45,758 bases of DNA from a virus: the IMG/VR virus record IMGVR_UViG_3300032282_002133, positions 1-45,758 of that record, one strand, 5' to 3'. A model generated the notes under the pieces. It was not told the origin of the DNA. It saw only the letters and a list, made by a program, of their open reading frames with translations, and did not search any database. Made by a program: the position numbers and the translations under genes. Positions 14,601-27,100 of the stretch are shown here, piece by piece. Positions within the stretch are counted from its first letter, which is position 1, and the number at the start of each line of letters is the position of its first letter.

Positions 14601-15898
14601 ATTCTGCTGGAATATCAACAGATTATTTTGCATCTGCAATGTCCCCAAATGATTTGATTTATAAAATATGGATTACAGATGCAGGCAAAGTAAATATTGT
14701 TACAAGATTAGGTCAAGCAAACAACAACACAGAAGTAGTATGGAGTGACACATATATATCAGGCACACAAATAAATGGGTCTAGTACATTCCGTTTGGGA
14801 AGTCAAACCTTTGTGTCAGATGATTGTGGCTCTATAAATAAACTTCAGAACACATCAAAGGTACAAGACCAGGGTAGTGTTATGTTAGCCTTATGTGCAG
14901 TAGAAACTAATTCTATGTATCTTGGGGAAACGCAGATAACGGATAGTACGGGTGCGACTCAATTCTTTAGTGCAGGCAAGGATGTGATTGGGACGATAAA
15001 TATATTGAAGGGAAATTATGGATGTATAGACCCAGCATCAGTAGTTCTGTATCGTGGTAATGTTTATTATCTTGATGCAAATAATGGTAGGTGGGTACAA
15101 TATTCAGCAAATGGTTTAGATAGTATCTCAGCAATAAAAATGTCAAGGTTTTGGAAGAATTGGTGTTATAAATATTTGTCTTTAACAAAGGATGAGATTG
15201 AGGCGTTTGGGAACAGACCATATGTATTTGCTACTGTAGACCCTGGACATGATGAATTATTGGTAACAATTCCCAAACTTTCAGATGTACCACCAAAAGG
15301 ATTCTTACCAGACTATCCATTGATAGTATATCCATTTGATATCCTAGACTATCAAGGCAAAACTATCTCTTACAAGTTAGGTACAGGAGCTGTAGTACAA
15401 CCACATTGGCAGAGTGCATATACATTCAACACAGAATACTTCTGTACAATACAAAACAGGCTTTTTTCTTTTAATGAAGGGAATGCTTGGGAGCATAATC
15501 AAAACGACCAAAATATATTCTATGGAGTGTATTCCCCGTCACAAATAATGTTTACATCAAACATTTTACCACAAATGCCGAAGGTTTATGATAATTTTTT
15601 ATCAGAATCTAATATTGTTCCAAATTTTGTGTATTTTTATAATGAATTCCCTTACTTACAAACATCAGACTTAGAGGACATTAGTTTTGTACAGAAAGAA
15701 GGAATTTGGTACGCACAGATATTGAGGAATAAGGTAGTACCAACAATAAGTGGAGATGTGTATACAGGTTTGTTAACGGCTGAGGTAATGAGGAATACTA
15801 ATATGTTCGTTTTAGCAGAGTATTCCCCAACAACATCACCTTTACAACTTCGTATTTTAGAACTAGGAATGTCAATAAGTAAAGGTCATATAGTTTAA
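11636..15898 (+). CDS. large tail protein with FISUMP (lectin-like) domain, 1420 aa
   Basis: The N-terminus (DLKYFGDIQSGRLNADDSPFAV..NEWVNAQNARTGTTDKGVTGV) is the pattern of large tail/stabilisation proteins of Bacteroidota podoviruses. Residues about 67-245 are a FISUMP domain (Fibrobacter-type, C-type-lectin-like): IGDQKWSAQNLNV, then YNWYAV, GLAPQGWWIPT..EW..L, and RSGYSVRAI, the usual ending. The original protein resumes with SIEDTENQRFVYFDYDT. The rest (to 1420) is beta-rich with repeated aromatic strands and a likely C-terminal region that contacts other tail proteins. The lectin-like part probably binds host surface glycans. No reverse transcriptase was seen, so a diversity-generating system is not shown. 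Confidence 0.78.
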   Translation: MRQKDLKYFGDIQSGRLNADDSPFAVTTNEWVNAQNARTGTTDKGVTGVVESVGGNVEIPKPADLASVVIGDQKWSAQNLNVTKYRNGDDIIEVTDPTAWAALTTGARCWYNNDPATDTMLYNWYAVNDPRGLAPQGWWIPTQYEWQQLSTYLGGDTISGGHLKEQETFNWDSPNTGADNSSGFTALGCGQRDYLGNYSDILQLAKFWTATEYAVERAKNVTLHYDSAVTDFNIEEKRSGYSVRAITFNSQYITIGSIEDTENQRFVYFDYDTVRSHQLPIANIVLLGTLFPATNLIYTYDSRAAVLKAGDGITIINGAGTAVSFTIISFTIDPVSGYYRIELSDIFPIDDSFTTDIFYTAGGEDKIICMYTDTNTQYNVLTSSEVIRGLNFNKNSLIHSAHIANNILSWTDSINNEPRKINIESAIKANYSSFITDTNPYAFPLNFSEITLIKPPPIFAANILKDYDSSFLQNYISNDSFQFAYQYKFYDNETTVIGEYSQSSKLNGFDDSYNRIIVSMNSIESIPYTVKIINLIARNSDTNFAYIVKTWDKDNADDLNEIENHNNGIDVLTYDFYNTSIGITIPDYDVLRPFDNIPIYSQTHEIAKQRYFLANNIDGYNTPVFTSMTLNTGSTIVPGSSSSVIADLISIRASGIATQQNPRQTTQTAPYGYSGWYVYLTFPIVGYWAITSTEQYNLLSSAIPTLPTPPTSAIYPTQISYKGATVAQVVSNTKPGGRINNFSEAIETTNLCTVSGLTPSYYIAYPQLSTYKSGIVFYDYAMRKCGVITNKNCVISTPARDYNYTSAISTLQWNLDNADSEIQIPEWAYYYAPVLTKNQTKRFYISSYNYANEAKYVSRDSSGNYVYSSSFDGSIGIGIDATALAQAGLGYVFSEGDICILNLYSGTSKTLQVIGQDNNYIILKTFNLGALQMLTYEIYTPYKTSEQEPYYEMGRMYKVNNPGTAQRKYSQLFGIFNADAYILKRTYKNSAGISTDYFASAMSPNDLIYKIWITDAGKVNIVTRLGQANNNTEVVWSDTYISGTQINGSSTFRLGSQTFVSDDCGSINKLQNTSKVQDQGSVMLALCAVETNSMYLGETQITDSTGATQFFSAGKDVIGTINILKGNYGCIDPASVVLYRGNVYYLDANNGRWVQYSANGLDSISAIKMSRFWKNWCYKYLSLTKDEIEAFGNRPYVFATVDPGHDELLVTIPKLSDVPPKGFLPDYPLIVYPFDILDYQGKTISYKLGTGAVVQPHWQSAYTFNTEYFCTIQNRLFSFNEGNAWEHNQNDQNIFYGVYSPSQIMFTSNILPQMPKVYDNFLSESNIVPNFVYFYNEFPYLQTSDLEDISFVQKEGIWYAQILRNKVVPTISGDVYTGLLTAEVMRNTNMFVLAEYSPTTSPLQLRILELGMSISKGHIV

Positions 15899-15908
15899 AT
15901 TATTTTTT

Positions 15909-16460
15909 ATGGTAGGTGCAATATTAGGTTTAGCTGGGACTGCATTACAAGCATATACTCAAGCTCAACAAAATAAAAGAATTAAAAATTTAATGGCTCA
16001 AATGCAAGCCCCATCTAAAGATGCTCTTAATCAAGCTCAATTAGAAAGAAATGCAAGAATGCCTGGAGCAGAACAAGCAGAACAAAATATTTATCAAAGC
16101 GGTGCTAATGCTATGGGAAGAATGCAACAAGGTGCTACTTCTGGAGCAGATGTAATGCAAGCAGCAGCAGGAGTTCAAGGTCAATCTAATCAAGCATTTC
16201 AAAATTTAGCAGGTCAAGAAAGTCAATATAAAGCACAAGCTAATCAAGCATATTTGCAAGCCTTAAATAGTTATCAACAACAATATAATGATTATTTGCA
16301 AAGTCAAATATCTGCTCAATCTTCATTAGGTCAAGGTCAGGCAGCCGCATTTGGAGCTATATCTGGATTAGGCGGTGGTCTTATGAATAATGCAGCTTAT
16401 TTAGCAAGTAAAGAACCAGGTAAATCTGTTAATTTCTTTGGGACTGGTTATAAAAAATAA
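15909..16460 (+). CDS. small Gln/Ala-rich internal virion (ejection) protein, 183 aa
   Basis: Residues 1-17 are hydrophobic and glycine-rich (MVGAILGLAGTALQAYT). The middle is a long Gln/Ala-rich helix (QAQLERN, QQGATSGADVMQAAAGVQ, YLQALNSYQQQYNDYLQ) and a second hydrophobic glycine-rich stretch follows (GAISGLGGGLMNNAAYL). This is the layout of the smallest of three DNA-ejection proteins in podoviruses (T7 gp14, P22 gp7-type). These are stored in the head and form a pore in the outer membrane. Two larger proteins follow directly, matching the three-gene set. The match is by layout, not by sequence. Confidence 0.65.
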   Translation: MVGAILGLAGTALQAYTQAQQNKRIKNLMAQMQAPSKDALNQAQLERNARMPGAEQAEQNIYQSGANAMGRMQQGATSGADVMQAAAGVQGQSNQAFQNLAGQESQYKAQANQAYLQALNSYQQQYNDYLQSQISAQSSLGQGQAAAFGAISGLGGGLMNNAAYLASKEPGKSVNFFGTGYKK

Positions 16461-16470
16461 AATAAAATAA

Positions 16471-18099
16471 ATGGCACTAGATTTTTCAAAATTTGTACTA
16501 CCAACTCCCTCAACAGAATGGCTATCTAAAGTACCTGAATATAATGCTTTAGGTGCTAAAGAAGCGACTGCTGCTGATAAAGAAGGTCAATCTTTTGATA
16601 AAATGCTACAAAGTACTCTTTATGGGAAACCATTAAAAGTAGATGACCCTCAAGCAGTAGTTGGTACTGAAGTTAAAAATCAAGTAGCTACTGGAGTAAA
16701 TGATATATATAAATGGGCTAAAGAGCAAAATGCATTAGGCAGACCCAAATGGGATATAATGGCTGAAGTAAAACAAAAGATGGCTGATTTGGGAATTAAT
16801 GTTAATCAATTAAGTGGGTTAGGGAATATCTATCAAAAAGGGATAGAAGAGCCAAATTCAAAATATTTAGGATTTAATAAAGATGCAGCAAGAAGAAATT
16901 TTATGGCTGTAACGCAATATACTACAGATGCAAATGGGAATGTAGTCCCATCAGACATATCTACTGTTATAAAAAATACAGGTGGCGACCCTACGGCAGT
17001 GGCTGCAAAGGTAATAGACCCAATGGTTGCCCCTTATTCTGTTTGGGGAGATGAAGATATTACAGATGTATTGTTAAAATCAAAACCAGTAAAATCAAAA
17101 GAAAGATTTATAAAAAGAAATGCTGCTGGGTTAGAAACAGGAGAAGATATAGAAACTACTTTGCCAGCATCTTATTATGATTTTGAAGATAATGCAGCAG
17201 GAGAAAGTGTACCAGTTCCCAAACGAGAAAAAATAACAATAGCTGATAATAATATAGCTAATGCTTATAAAGAAGTATTAGGAGATGATATGATGTCTGG
17301 GAATACCTTAAATATAGTTCCAGATGCAACATTTAACGCTTTGCAAAATGAAGGGGGTAATCATTATTTAGCACAAGAACAAGCAAAGTTTGAAAAAGCA
17401 GCCTTGAAAAATGGTGTGATAACAAGAGATGCTAATGGTCAATTAACTCCAGAGTTTTCTAAAGAATTAAATAATTTTTCTAAGGCTGTTGTATATAAAA
17501 CCGTAGATAATAATTTACCTAGATTTGGCTATTCTACATCTAAAGCAACAATAAATAAAAAACCATTACCTGTTTCTGCATCAACACAAGGTAAGACGGC
17601 TACAAATATAAAAGATAAGAAAGCTACATTTGCTACATATACTGATAAATGGAATAATCAAAAAGATACTGATGGCTTTATAGATATTAAAGATGAAATA
17701 GCTGGTATCAATGATTCAAAAGGTAAAGACTATTCTAAAAAAGTAGCAGTTAAATTAGGTAAAGAAAATGGCAAATGGGTTATAAGAACATATAAAAATG
17801 ATGATGACGGTAATCCTGTCTTAGATAAGACATTTGATTTGAATAAATTTAGAGCCGATACTGTGCCAGGTGCTGATGGTGATGAAAAAAGGAAAAAAGT
17901 ACATGATTTTATAGAAGATTGGACAAAGGAAGTAGACAATAAATCTAAATCTAAAAGCAAAGAAAAGAAAGGCAAAAAAGATGTATCTATAATAAATTAT
18001 AGTAAACCGATACAAAACAAGATAAGACAATTTATGTCTGCTAATAATTTAAGCGAACAAGATGCTATAATAGAATTAATGAATGCAGGGTATGTATAA
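16471..18099 (+). CDS. putative internal virion (ejection) protein, 542 aa
   Basis: The N-terminus (MALDFSKFVLPTPSTEWLSKVPEYNALGAKEAT) is followed by a long helical region and several beta stretches. Residues about 485-515 are lysine/serine-rich (KSKSKSKEKKGKK), likely exposed or DNA-binding. The C-terminus ends NKIRQFMSANNLSEQDAIIELMNAGYV, a helical docking motif. No enzyme motif was seen. In the gene order small membrane protein, middle protein, giant protein, it takes the place of T7 gp15, which is ejected into the periplasm as part of the DNA conduit. Sequence similarity to gp15 is not evident, so the call rests on order and composition. Confidence 0.6.
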   Translation: MALDFSKFVLPTPSTEWLSKVPEYNALGAKEATAADKEGQSFDKMLQSTLYGKPLKVDDPQAVVGTEVKNQVATGVNDIYKWAKEQNALGRPKWDIMAEVKQKMADLGINVNQLSGLGNIYQKGIEEPNSKYLGFNKDAARRNFMAVTQYTTDANGNVVPSDISTVIKNTGGDPTAVAAKVIDPMVAPYSVWGDEDITDVLLKSKPVKSKERFIKRNAAGLETGEDIETTLPASYYDFEDNAAGESVPVPKREKITIADNNIANAYKEVLGDDMMSGNTLNIVPDATFNALQNEGGNHYLAQEQAKFEKAALKNGVITRDANGQLTPEFSKELNNFSKAVVYKTVDNNLPRFGYSTSKATINKKPLPVSASTQGKTATNIKDKKATFATYTDKWNNQKDTDGFIDIKDEIAGINDSKGKDYSKKVAVKLGKENGKWVIRTYKNDDDGNPVLDKTFDLNKFRADTVPGADGDEKRKKVHDFIEDWTKEVDNKSKSKSKEKKGKKDVSIINYSKPIQNKIRQFMSANNLSEQDAIIELMNAGYV

Positions 18100-18119
18100 A
18101 AATAAATAAAAATATAAAT

Positions 18120-21100
18120 ATGGGTGTTTCTAAAAAATATGATTTTTCTTCTTTTGAAAACCATTTAAATAAAAATGTATCTGAACAATCTGAAACAGAA
18201 AAAAAGCAATATGATTTTTCTGCATTTGATGATTTAAAAAAAAAAGAAGAAACGCCATCTCAAGATGGTGGTCAAGTTGGCACTTCCCCTGCACAATCAC
18301 CATCACAATTACCTTTAACAAACGAAGAGCCAAAACAACCAGGAAACCCTCCAGGAAGTATAGATGATGGATTTTTAAAAATAAGTGAGCAATGGAGATA
18401 TCGTGAGGGAATGCCTACCATAGATAAAGGAGAACCTATTGATGAAGTTAGTCTTGCATTGAATGCAAAGAAACATAGTCAAAATGCTCAAAAAAGCATG
18501 GGATTAGAAAAGGCTTTTGATGTTTATTATAATAAACAAAAGCAATCTCAATATGAGCAAAAATTAAGAGAAAGTGGTATTGATGAAAAAGGTCAAGCAC
18601 AAATCTTAAATGAATTAAATGGCATCCCAGACGAACTTTATGACAGAAAATTTACTACAGAAACAGGTGAAGAAATACAGCCTTATAATAAAGAATTTTT
18701 AGGCAGAATAAGAAAAGAAAATTATCCTTATTATATTAATCGTGTCAATGCGATTAAGAATGATTATAATCTTGAAAAAGAAGGGGATAAAAAAGCAAGT
18801 AATAAATTAGCAAATGCATGGAATGAAACAGGCATGAGCAAATTGGATGATTTTAATAATCAAGAGCCAGAAGGCGTAGTAAATAATCTTAATAAATTAA
18901 ATAATTATACTACACAAGCATCAGATATAATAACTACTGCTAGTAGCAAAAATGCAACAGGTTTTAAAACTACAAATGAGTCTTTAAATAATTTAAAACA
19001 AGGTGCAGGAACATATATAAGTTCAAATGTAACTCCAGATATAGCTAAAAATTATTTGTCTACTAAGATAGGTACAGATGGATTAGAATTGAAAAATCAA
19101 CAACAGGCTTTATCTTCTGCTATTACAGGGCAACCTGTTCCCGAACAAGATTTAGATAGCTATACTTTAAGCTCAATAAAAAGCAAACTAGACCCAAATA
19201 GTGTTGTTGACCAAATGGTATTTCAAGTGTATTCTCAAAAAACAGCACTAGAAGATGCATTTCAATCAGCTACTTCAATAGAGGAAGCTGCAATGAATTA
19301 TAGAAAATCTATAGACCCAGAATTTAATCAACAAATTACTGCATTAGAAGGTGATGTAAATAAAAGCACTATAGGGGAAACCGTAGATTCATTTATATCT
19401 GACCCTGCTGTACAAGAGTATGTAAAAAAAGACCCAGCATTAGCAGGTAAACTTTTTGAAACTAAGATGAAGTTCAATAAGGATTTCCCAGAGTTTGCAA
19501 AAAGTAAATTATTACAAACAATAGGTAGCGAATATCAAAAAGAATATGCTAATTGGTTTGCAAATAATCCAACAACAGATAAGCTAGATGTCATAGTAGA
19601 TAAATTAAGAAACGAAGGGAAAATTTCTGATGAAGATGTAAAAATATATAAAGAAGAAATAGTTCCCAAACAACAATGGTTTTGGAAAACAGTTAGAGGT
19701 ATTACAACCCCAATAGGTGGTAGCGAATGGTTTAAAGAAGATGTTGTACCTACAGCAGATTTTATGTCTGGTCTTACATCAGGGATATATGGTACATTAA
19801 AAAACGTAGCAGGTTCAATAGAACAAGCTCCGACTATTATACCTAGTTTATTCGGTGCAGAAAATCCAATATTTAGCAACAAGTTTTTAATTAATAAAGC
19901 ATTAGCAGATAAAACAACAGCACAAGCAGACCCTGTAGGGTTTGCAGGCACAATGTATGGGGTTGGTAATATCACAGGGTTTGCTGCTACATTGGGATTA
20001 TTAGGTGTACCAGTAGGAGCTATGGGTATTGCTGGGGAAGCGGCTCATTTGCTTCCTACAGCTTTAGCATTTTATGAGGAAAATAAAAAAAATGCGTTAT
20101 TAAAAATACCAGGAAATACATTTGCTGATAATGTACAAAGGCAATTATTAACTGGTTCAAATTTAGCAGTAGATTTATATTTGACTAAAGTTTTAGATAT
20201 AAATAAAATATCAAAAGGGGCAGCTAATTTATTAAAGAATGATATATCTGAAGTTATAGGTAAATTAAGAACGGGAAGTATTACTCAAGCTAAAGCTGGA
20301 GAAGAGGTGTGGAACAAAATGAAAGATTTTGGAGTTAGATATTTGGGCAATTCAATGAAAACGGCTGCTACAATAAACTCATTTACAGCAGCTCACGATG
20401 CAGTTAATAAATTATTTAATGCTGGTGGCAAGGAACTCCCAGAGATTACAGATGATTATATAAATAATTTTATCCCTACACTTAAATCAACTGTATTATT
20501 AAGTTTAGCATCATCTATAAAGCCAGGGGAAAAATTAACAGTAGGTAAGACACTTTCGGATATGGCAAATAACCCTGAATATTACAGGGAAATGATAAAT
20601 AATAAATATGGTGACAATCCTAAATTACAAGGAGAAAAAGAAGAATTGCTAAATAATCTAGACCAAGTAACTGCCATACATAATACATATAGCGACCCTA
20701 TTTTTAAAGATTTAACTGATGCTCAAAAGCAAAAGATAATGCTATTAAGAATGCAGGCTAATCTGTATGCGAATAAGGCAACTTCTACTCAAGACCCTAC
20801 AGCAAGTAAAACTTTTCTTGATAAATCAAATGAATTATCTAAGCAGATAGAAGGTATAACAAAGGGAAAAGACAAAGCATTAGAGCATGAAACTCCAGCA
20901 ATATCAACCACTTCCCAAACAACTAATATTAACACAAGTGGTAAAGTTTCTACTGAATTAGCTCCAGAAATTAAACAAGGAGAATCTGTTGCAGATGTAG
21001 AAGCTGTGGTTAACAATTTTGAAAAAATAATAAAAGATTCTGAAGAAGCATTAAAGCAAAATCCAGAAGATACTAATACTATTAATGCGGTAGCTGATGC

Positions 21101-24100
21101 TAAAATTAAATTAGAGGCTTTAAAGAAAGACCCAGTTAAATATTTTGAAGATGAAAAAGCAAAGACACTAGAAGATTTAAATAAAGCATTAGAATCTGGA
21201 ACTCCAAAAGAAGAATTGAATATAGAAGAGGTTACAAAAAATTACGATAATCTTATAAAACAAGCAAAAGCATATGGTGAAAAAAACGCAGCAGGGGTAT
21301 CAGGTGTTGTCGGAAAAGGGCAAACCACTCAGCAAGCCGAACCTATCAAAGGAGCAGGCACAGAAACGCCTGGCACAGGTGGAGTACTTCAAACACCAGG
21401 GGCTGAAGGAGAAGGGAAGGGAGTTGGCGAGCAAGTCGGGGAAGTAACAGGTGTAGAACAAGAACAGGTTGTAAAGCAAATGAAACCATTTACAGATAAA
21501 ATGGTTGATATTGAAAGGGAATTCAATAATAGTGGATACGAAATAAATACAGATTACGATAACGAAATACAAGTATTAGATAAAAACGGGGAAATGGTAG
21601 AACCTGACGAACTCCCTGGCAACCTTAAAAAATTAGCAGCAGACTATGAAAAAGCTACAAGTAAATTAGGCGAATTTGACGCTTCTGCTAGAGAAAAAGC
21701 ACTTAATCAATCAAGAGGTATTGTAGATACAGAAGCAGAAGTTGTTGAAACTAAACAAGCAGAACTTCCCAAACAAAAAGAAATTGAACAACTAAGAGCA
21801 GAAGAACAAGCAGAGTACGATGCAATGCCTGACCCAACAGACGAAGCAAAGCGAAAAGAAATTTACGACAAGTACGATAAACTTATTACACCTTTATTAA
21901 GAAAAGCTCCAGGTTCAGTTAATGTTTTAGCAGCTCCATACTATGATACTAAAATAAAAACTATTGAAGATGCAAAACAATTAAGACAATCAGAAGGATA
22001 TCAAAACCATTTAAAAACAATAAATGATGTTGCTCAGAAGATGGGGTTGGAAATTGATGGGGTAGATGAAACAATTGGAGGATTTGTAAATGAATCTGGT
22101 GATAAAATAACAGAAGTATCAAATAGAATAAGACTTAAAACAACAGATTTAAAAAAAGCTGAAGAATTTGCTGCTATTATAGGTGCTTCAACACATCAAA
22201 CTCAAGAATCCACTATTGCAGCAAGATATGTAGAGCATGGTTCTCCAAAAGCTGTTGGAGTAGAAGTTGAAATGAAAGTAGATAATTTAGCAGAAACATT
22301 AAATGCATTAAAAGAAGCAGGTATTGATGATTTTGAAATAAATGAAAACACGAATAGTGTTAAAATTATAGATTTTTCTAAAGGTAAAGACAAGGATTTT
22401 TCAGATAAAATGCATAAATTTGCTGATATTCTTGACGATAAAAACATAAATTATGCAACAGAACACCACGCCATTGAATCAACCTACATTGACCCAGCCA
22501 AAAGTTCCGAATTACTTAGAGAGGCTGAAATCAAAGCCGAGCAACAGCAAAGTGGGTCAGACATTCATAGTATCATCAAGTCAGCAAGAGAAAAAAGAGA
22601 AGCGTTCATAGCTGAAAAAGAGCAAAAGAAAAAAATAGCTGATAATAATAAAAAATTATCCCAATCAATTAGGGCTTTAAAAATAGATTTATCTAAATTA
22701 GGTGGGGGTGGTCTTCAATCAAATATTGCTGGGCTGCCAATTTCTATTTATAATGCAATAGTGGAAACTATTGCAAAGTCTGTTGAATTAGGTTCAAGTT
22801 TATCAAAATCAATAAAAGATGCTGTAAAGCAATATGAATTAAATAAAAATAAAGAATTTGATTTAGAAGAATTTACAGACAATATTTTAAATAAACTTAG
22901 TAATGAGAATGTAAATGAAAATCCAGTATTTTTTAAGAATGCTAAAGAATTTGCTAATAAATCTGAGTTTGATAATAAGATACAATTTAAAAAAGGATTA
23001 CAGAAATTATTAGAAAGCCATATAAAAGAATTAAAGAAAATATATGGTAAAGATTTTGACCCTTCTATTTATGATGAAAAGACAAGAAAATATTTATCCG
23101 ATGTATTAACTCAAGAAGCATATGATGCTATTTCTAGACATCCAGAAGCTATAGGATGGTATGATGAAAAAACTCAAGCGGCATTAGATGTAGTATCTGC
23201 TATTCACCCAGAAATTGCAACAAATAAAGAATCTAGAGGTGCATTTATTCTTCCTTTAGCTATTATGTCTAATGGAAATAAAGTAGATTATAATTTTGAC
23301 TTAGCTGAAAAGCAGTATAAATATTATAAAGAAAATGGAAGATTTAATCCTGATGGGGAATTTGGTGCGCAACAAGTAGGTATTAAAAAATCATTAATGA
23401 TGATAAATGGGTTGTTAGATAATGGTTTAACAATGACTGATATCAGCGATTTTTTAACATCAAAATATAAAGCCAAAGATTTAAAAGTAAATATAAATGG
23501 GAAACCAAAAAATTTAGCTACAGGAGAATTAGCTAATGAAGATGTATACGGGGCTACAATACTGGGGGCTAAAATAGGTAATGGGTTTTATATGAATTTA
23601 TGGGGGGAGTTTGACCAATTAACTATGGATAGATGGTTTATGAGAACATGGGGAAGGATGACGGGAACTCTTATAAAAGTAGACCCCAAAACTATTTCTG
23701 CTAATAAAGAAAGAGTAAAAAAAGCACTAGCTGAAATTAAAAAAGATAAAGAAGCATACACAATATTAAAAGATATTGTAGGAGGAATTTCGGATGTTTC
23801 ATTGTTAGACTTATCTAATAAAATAGAAAAGCAATCGGCAGATAAAGAGATTAGGGCAAAATTAGAATCAAATCCTAAAACTCAAGAATTAAAACTAGCA
23901 GCAAATTCATTAGCTAAAAATGTAAGAGGGGAAAAAGAAGCTCCAGCTAATGGAAATGAAAGGAAATTCATAAGAGATGTTTTTAATGATGTTAAAGAAA
24001 GATTAAAGACTGAAAAAAATATAGATATTACTATGGCAGATTTGCAAGCTGCTTTATGGTATCCAGAAAAAATATTGTATGAATCATTTAAAAAAGGAGA

Positions 24101-27100
24101 ATCATTTGAAGAAGCATCTGAAGGTTATACAGAAGATTCAGCTCCAGATTATTTAAATGCAGCAAAAAAATTAGCTAAAAAAAATAATATAACAGATGAA
24201 CAAATTAATCAAGCCTTATCCGCAGGAAGAGAACGTGCTGGAGAATCTGGAGGAAAATCAGATATCACAGGCAGCGAAGTCGCTATCGGAAGTAATAAAG
24301 AAATCCTTGGTAAAGTCAAAACAGCAATCAGCGAAACTCCCTCAGCAAAACCCAAAAAGTTATCGCAACAAAAAAATGTAAGTGTAGGGGAAGAAGGCAA
24401 AAAGGTTGCTAGTGCTTTAAGAAAAGCTAAAATAAAATTAGGAGATGGTGGACTTCAATCAAATATTGCTGGATTACCTATAGCTATATATAATGCAGCT
24501 ATAGAAACAATAGCTACATCTATAGAGAAAGGGGCTACATTAGCCGAGGCTATTTCTAATGCAATAAAAGAACTTAAATTAAACGAAAATAAAGATTTTA
24601 ATGAGTCTGAATTTTCAGATAAAATTAAAGATATACAGTCTACTCAAAAAGAAGAAAAAGAAGTAGCAGCAGAAGAAGACCCAGAAATGACTAAGATGGC
24701 TAATGCTGTTAATGATGCTTTTATAGAAGGTAAATTTGGTACTGATGTATTAGATAAAATAATAGCAAAACTTCAAGATACAGATACTGCTAAGATTTAT
24801 AATACTGTAAGGGAAAAGATTAAATCTGGAGTTCTTACAGCAAAAGAAGTAAGAGATAGAATACTTACTACTAAGCAAGGTTCTGAAGCAGACCAGGCTG
24901 TATTAATGTATGATTTAGCAGAATTAAAAGGAAAGGAATCTGGGTTAATGAATGAAATGATTAATGAGTCAGACCCAGGTAAGCAAGCTGATACTGCTAG
25001 AAAATTATTAGATGTTCAAAATGAAATGCAAGAAAATGCATTGGCAAATAGATATCTAGGCAGAACAGCAAGTAGCATCTTTAGATTAAGACAATTATTT
25101 GTCAATAGGGAAATGGATTTAGCTACTATGGAAAAGCAGTATATATCTTCTAAAGGTATAGAGTCATTAACTCCCGAACAAAGTGCAGAAGTAAAAGAAG
25201 CCTATAATAAAATAAAAGGTACAAAGACTAAGCTAGAAAAAACTAAAGGAGAGTTAGATAAATTAATTCAAGAAGATGAAGTAAGAAAAGCAGAAGAAAA
25301 TAAATTAAATGAATTAAAGCAGCAGGCTAAAATAAAAGAAAAAGAAGATAGAAATAAAAAAGCTCAAGAAAAAATATCTGCTTCTATAGAAAGAATGAAG
25401 AGAATTAAGGCTAATTTAAGAAGCCTTAGAGGTAATATGAGTTCTGGTGTTGACCCTAAGATAGCAATAGAAATAGGTAAATTAGCAGCAGAAAAATTCT
25501 ATCAAAAAGCAGTTAAATTAGATGTTTTAGTAAAAGATATATTAGCTGAAGTAAAAGATATATATCCAAATTGGACTGAGAATGATGTTAGAAATCATCT
25601 CTTCCCTGACTTAAAAGATGCAAATAAATATTTTACAGAAAATAAAGATTACAAATCATCTAAAAAAGAATTAAGAGATAAGATAGATGAATATAAAAGA
25701 TTGCAATCTGAATATGCTAAATCTTTATTTGAATGGCAAAAAGAAAGAAGAACAGATTTAATGGATAAAAGACCATGGTCTGAAAAGCTAGCAGATAAAG
25801 TTTATCAATGGCAAAGATTTGCAGTATTAACATATCCTACAACATTTGTAAAACTTGCAGCAGTAGTAGGTCATAACCTATTATTAAAGCCATTTAGATT
25901 TGGGTATCAAAAAGTAATTGCTAACGCAGCTAAGGTTATGTCAAAAGATTTTGCTGGTAAGATGGGAGTATATGGCGACCCATCACTTAAGGCAATGGCT
26001 AAGTATTACTCTGAATTCATTAGAAACTTTTCCCTAGCAAACTTAAAAGAACAATTTAGTGGAATAGATACAAAAGAAGTATTGTATGGAGATAAGTTTA
26101 TGTACGATGAATGGTCAGCAGGTAAGGGATTATTAGAGATGCCAGGAAGGTCGCATGGTTATATAAAATCATTCGTTAAAAATCCAGAGTTCCAATTTGC
26201 ACATGAAATGCTGGTAGGTCAAGCTATGACTAAAATGGCTGAGATTGGTAAAAAAATGGAAGACCCTAAATTGTCTAAAAAAGAAAAGAATGAATTAAAA
26301 AAAGAGTATGACAATAATGATATTACTAATGAAGATGTATTAATGAGAATTAATAAACTATCATTAGAGCATGGCAAGGATGCTATTCTTATGGGAGATA
26401 ATAAAACTGTAGATAAGTTTAGGGAATTAACAAAAGGAAGCGGAGCAGCATCTACATTCTTAAAAACAGAAGCCCCTATTGTAAAGATACCTTTGAATTA
26501 TATCAGTAGAGCATTGTTAACTAAGTATGGTTTAATGCAGGCTATTACAGGTAAGTCATTTGGTGCTGAAAGTAGTCAACATCCAAGCGTTGCTAAATTA
26601 ATTTTTAAAGGAACAAAAGGATTAACAGAAGCTCAAGGTCAAGCACTATCTAAGGCTATAATGTATGGGAGTATGGGAGCAACTATGTTTGCTTTAGGAT
26701 ACTTTAATAAAGACAAAGTAAAACTAAATGAAGATGGGTCTATTGAATTTAATGGAATGAATATTAGTAAAAATTTAATTCACGTTCCAGAATTTGAAAG
26801 TTTCTTTAGTGGTGTTGAAACTGCTCACAAATTTAAAGATGAGGGTAGTAAAACAAATTGGATTGAATCTTTCTTGTTAAGTGATTTGGATGTCATTAAG
26901 AAGAACCCATTCTTAAATATGCTTGAGTATGGATTAGTAGGTGGTATTATAAAAGCATCTACTGATAAGAATATGAAAGATGAATCAAAAGTAAAAATGC
27001 TAGAAGATGCTGCTACAAATAAAGTAATAAATATAGCTATTCCAGGATTTTCAAAACAATTAGCACAATGGATGGATACTGAAGAAGGTAAGGGAATTCA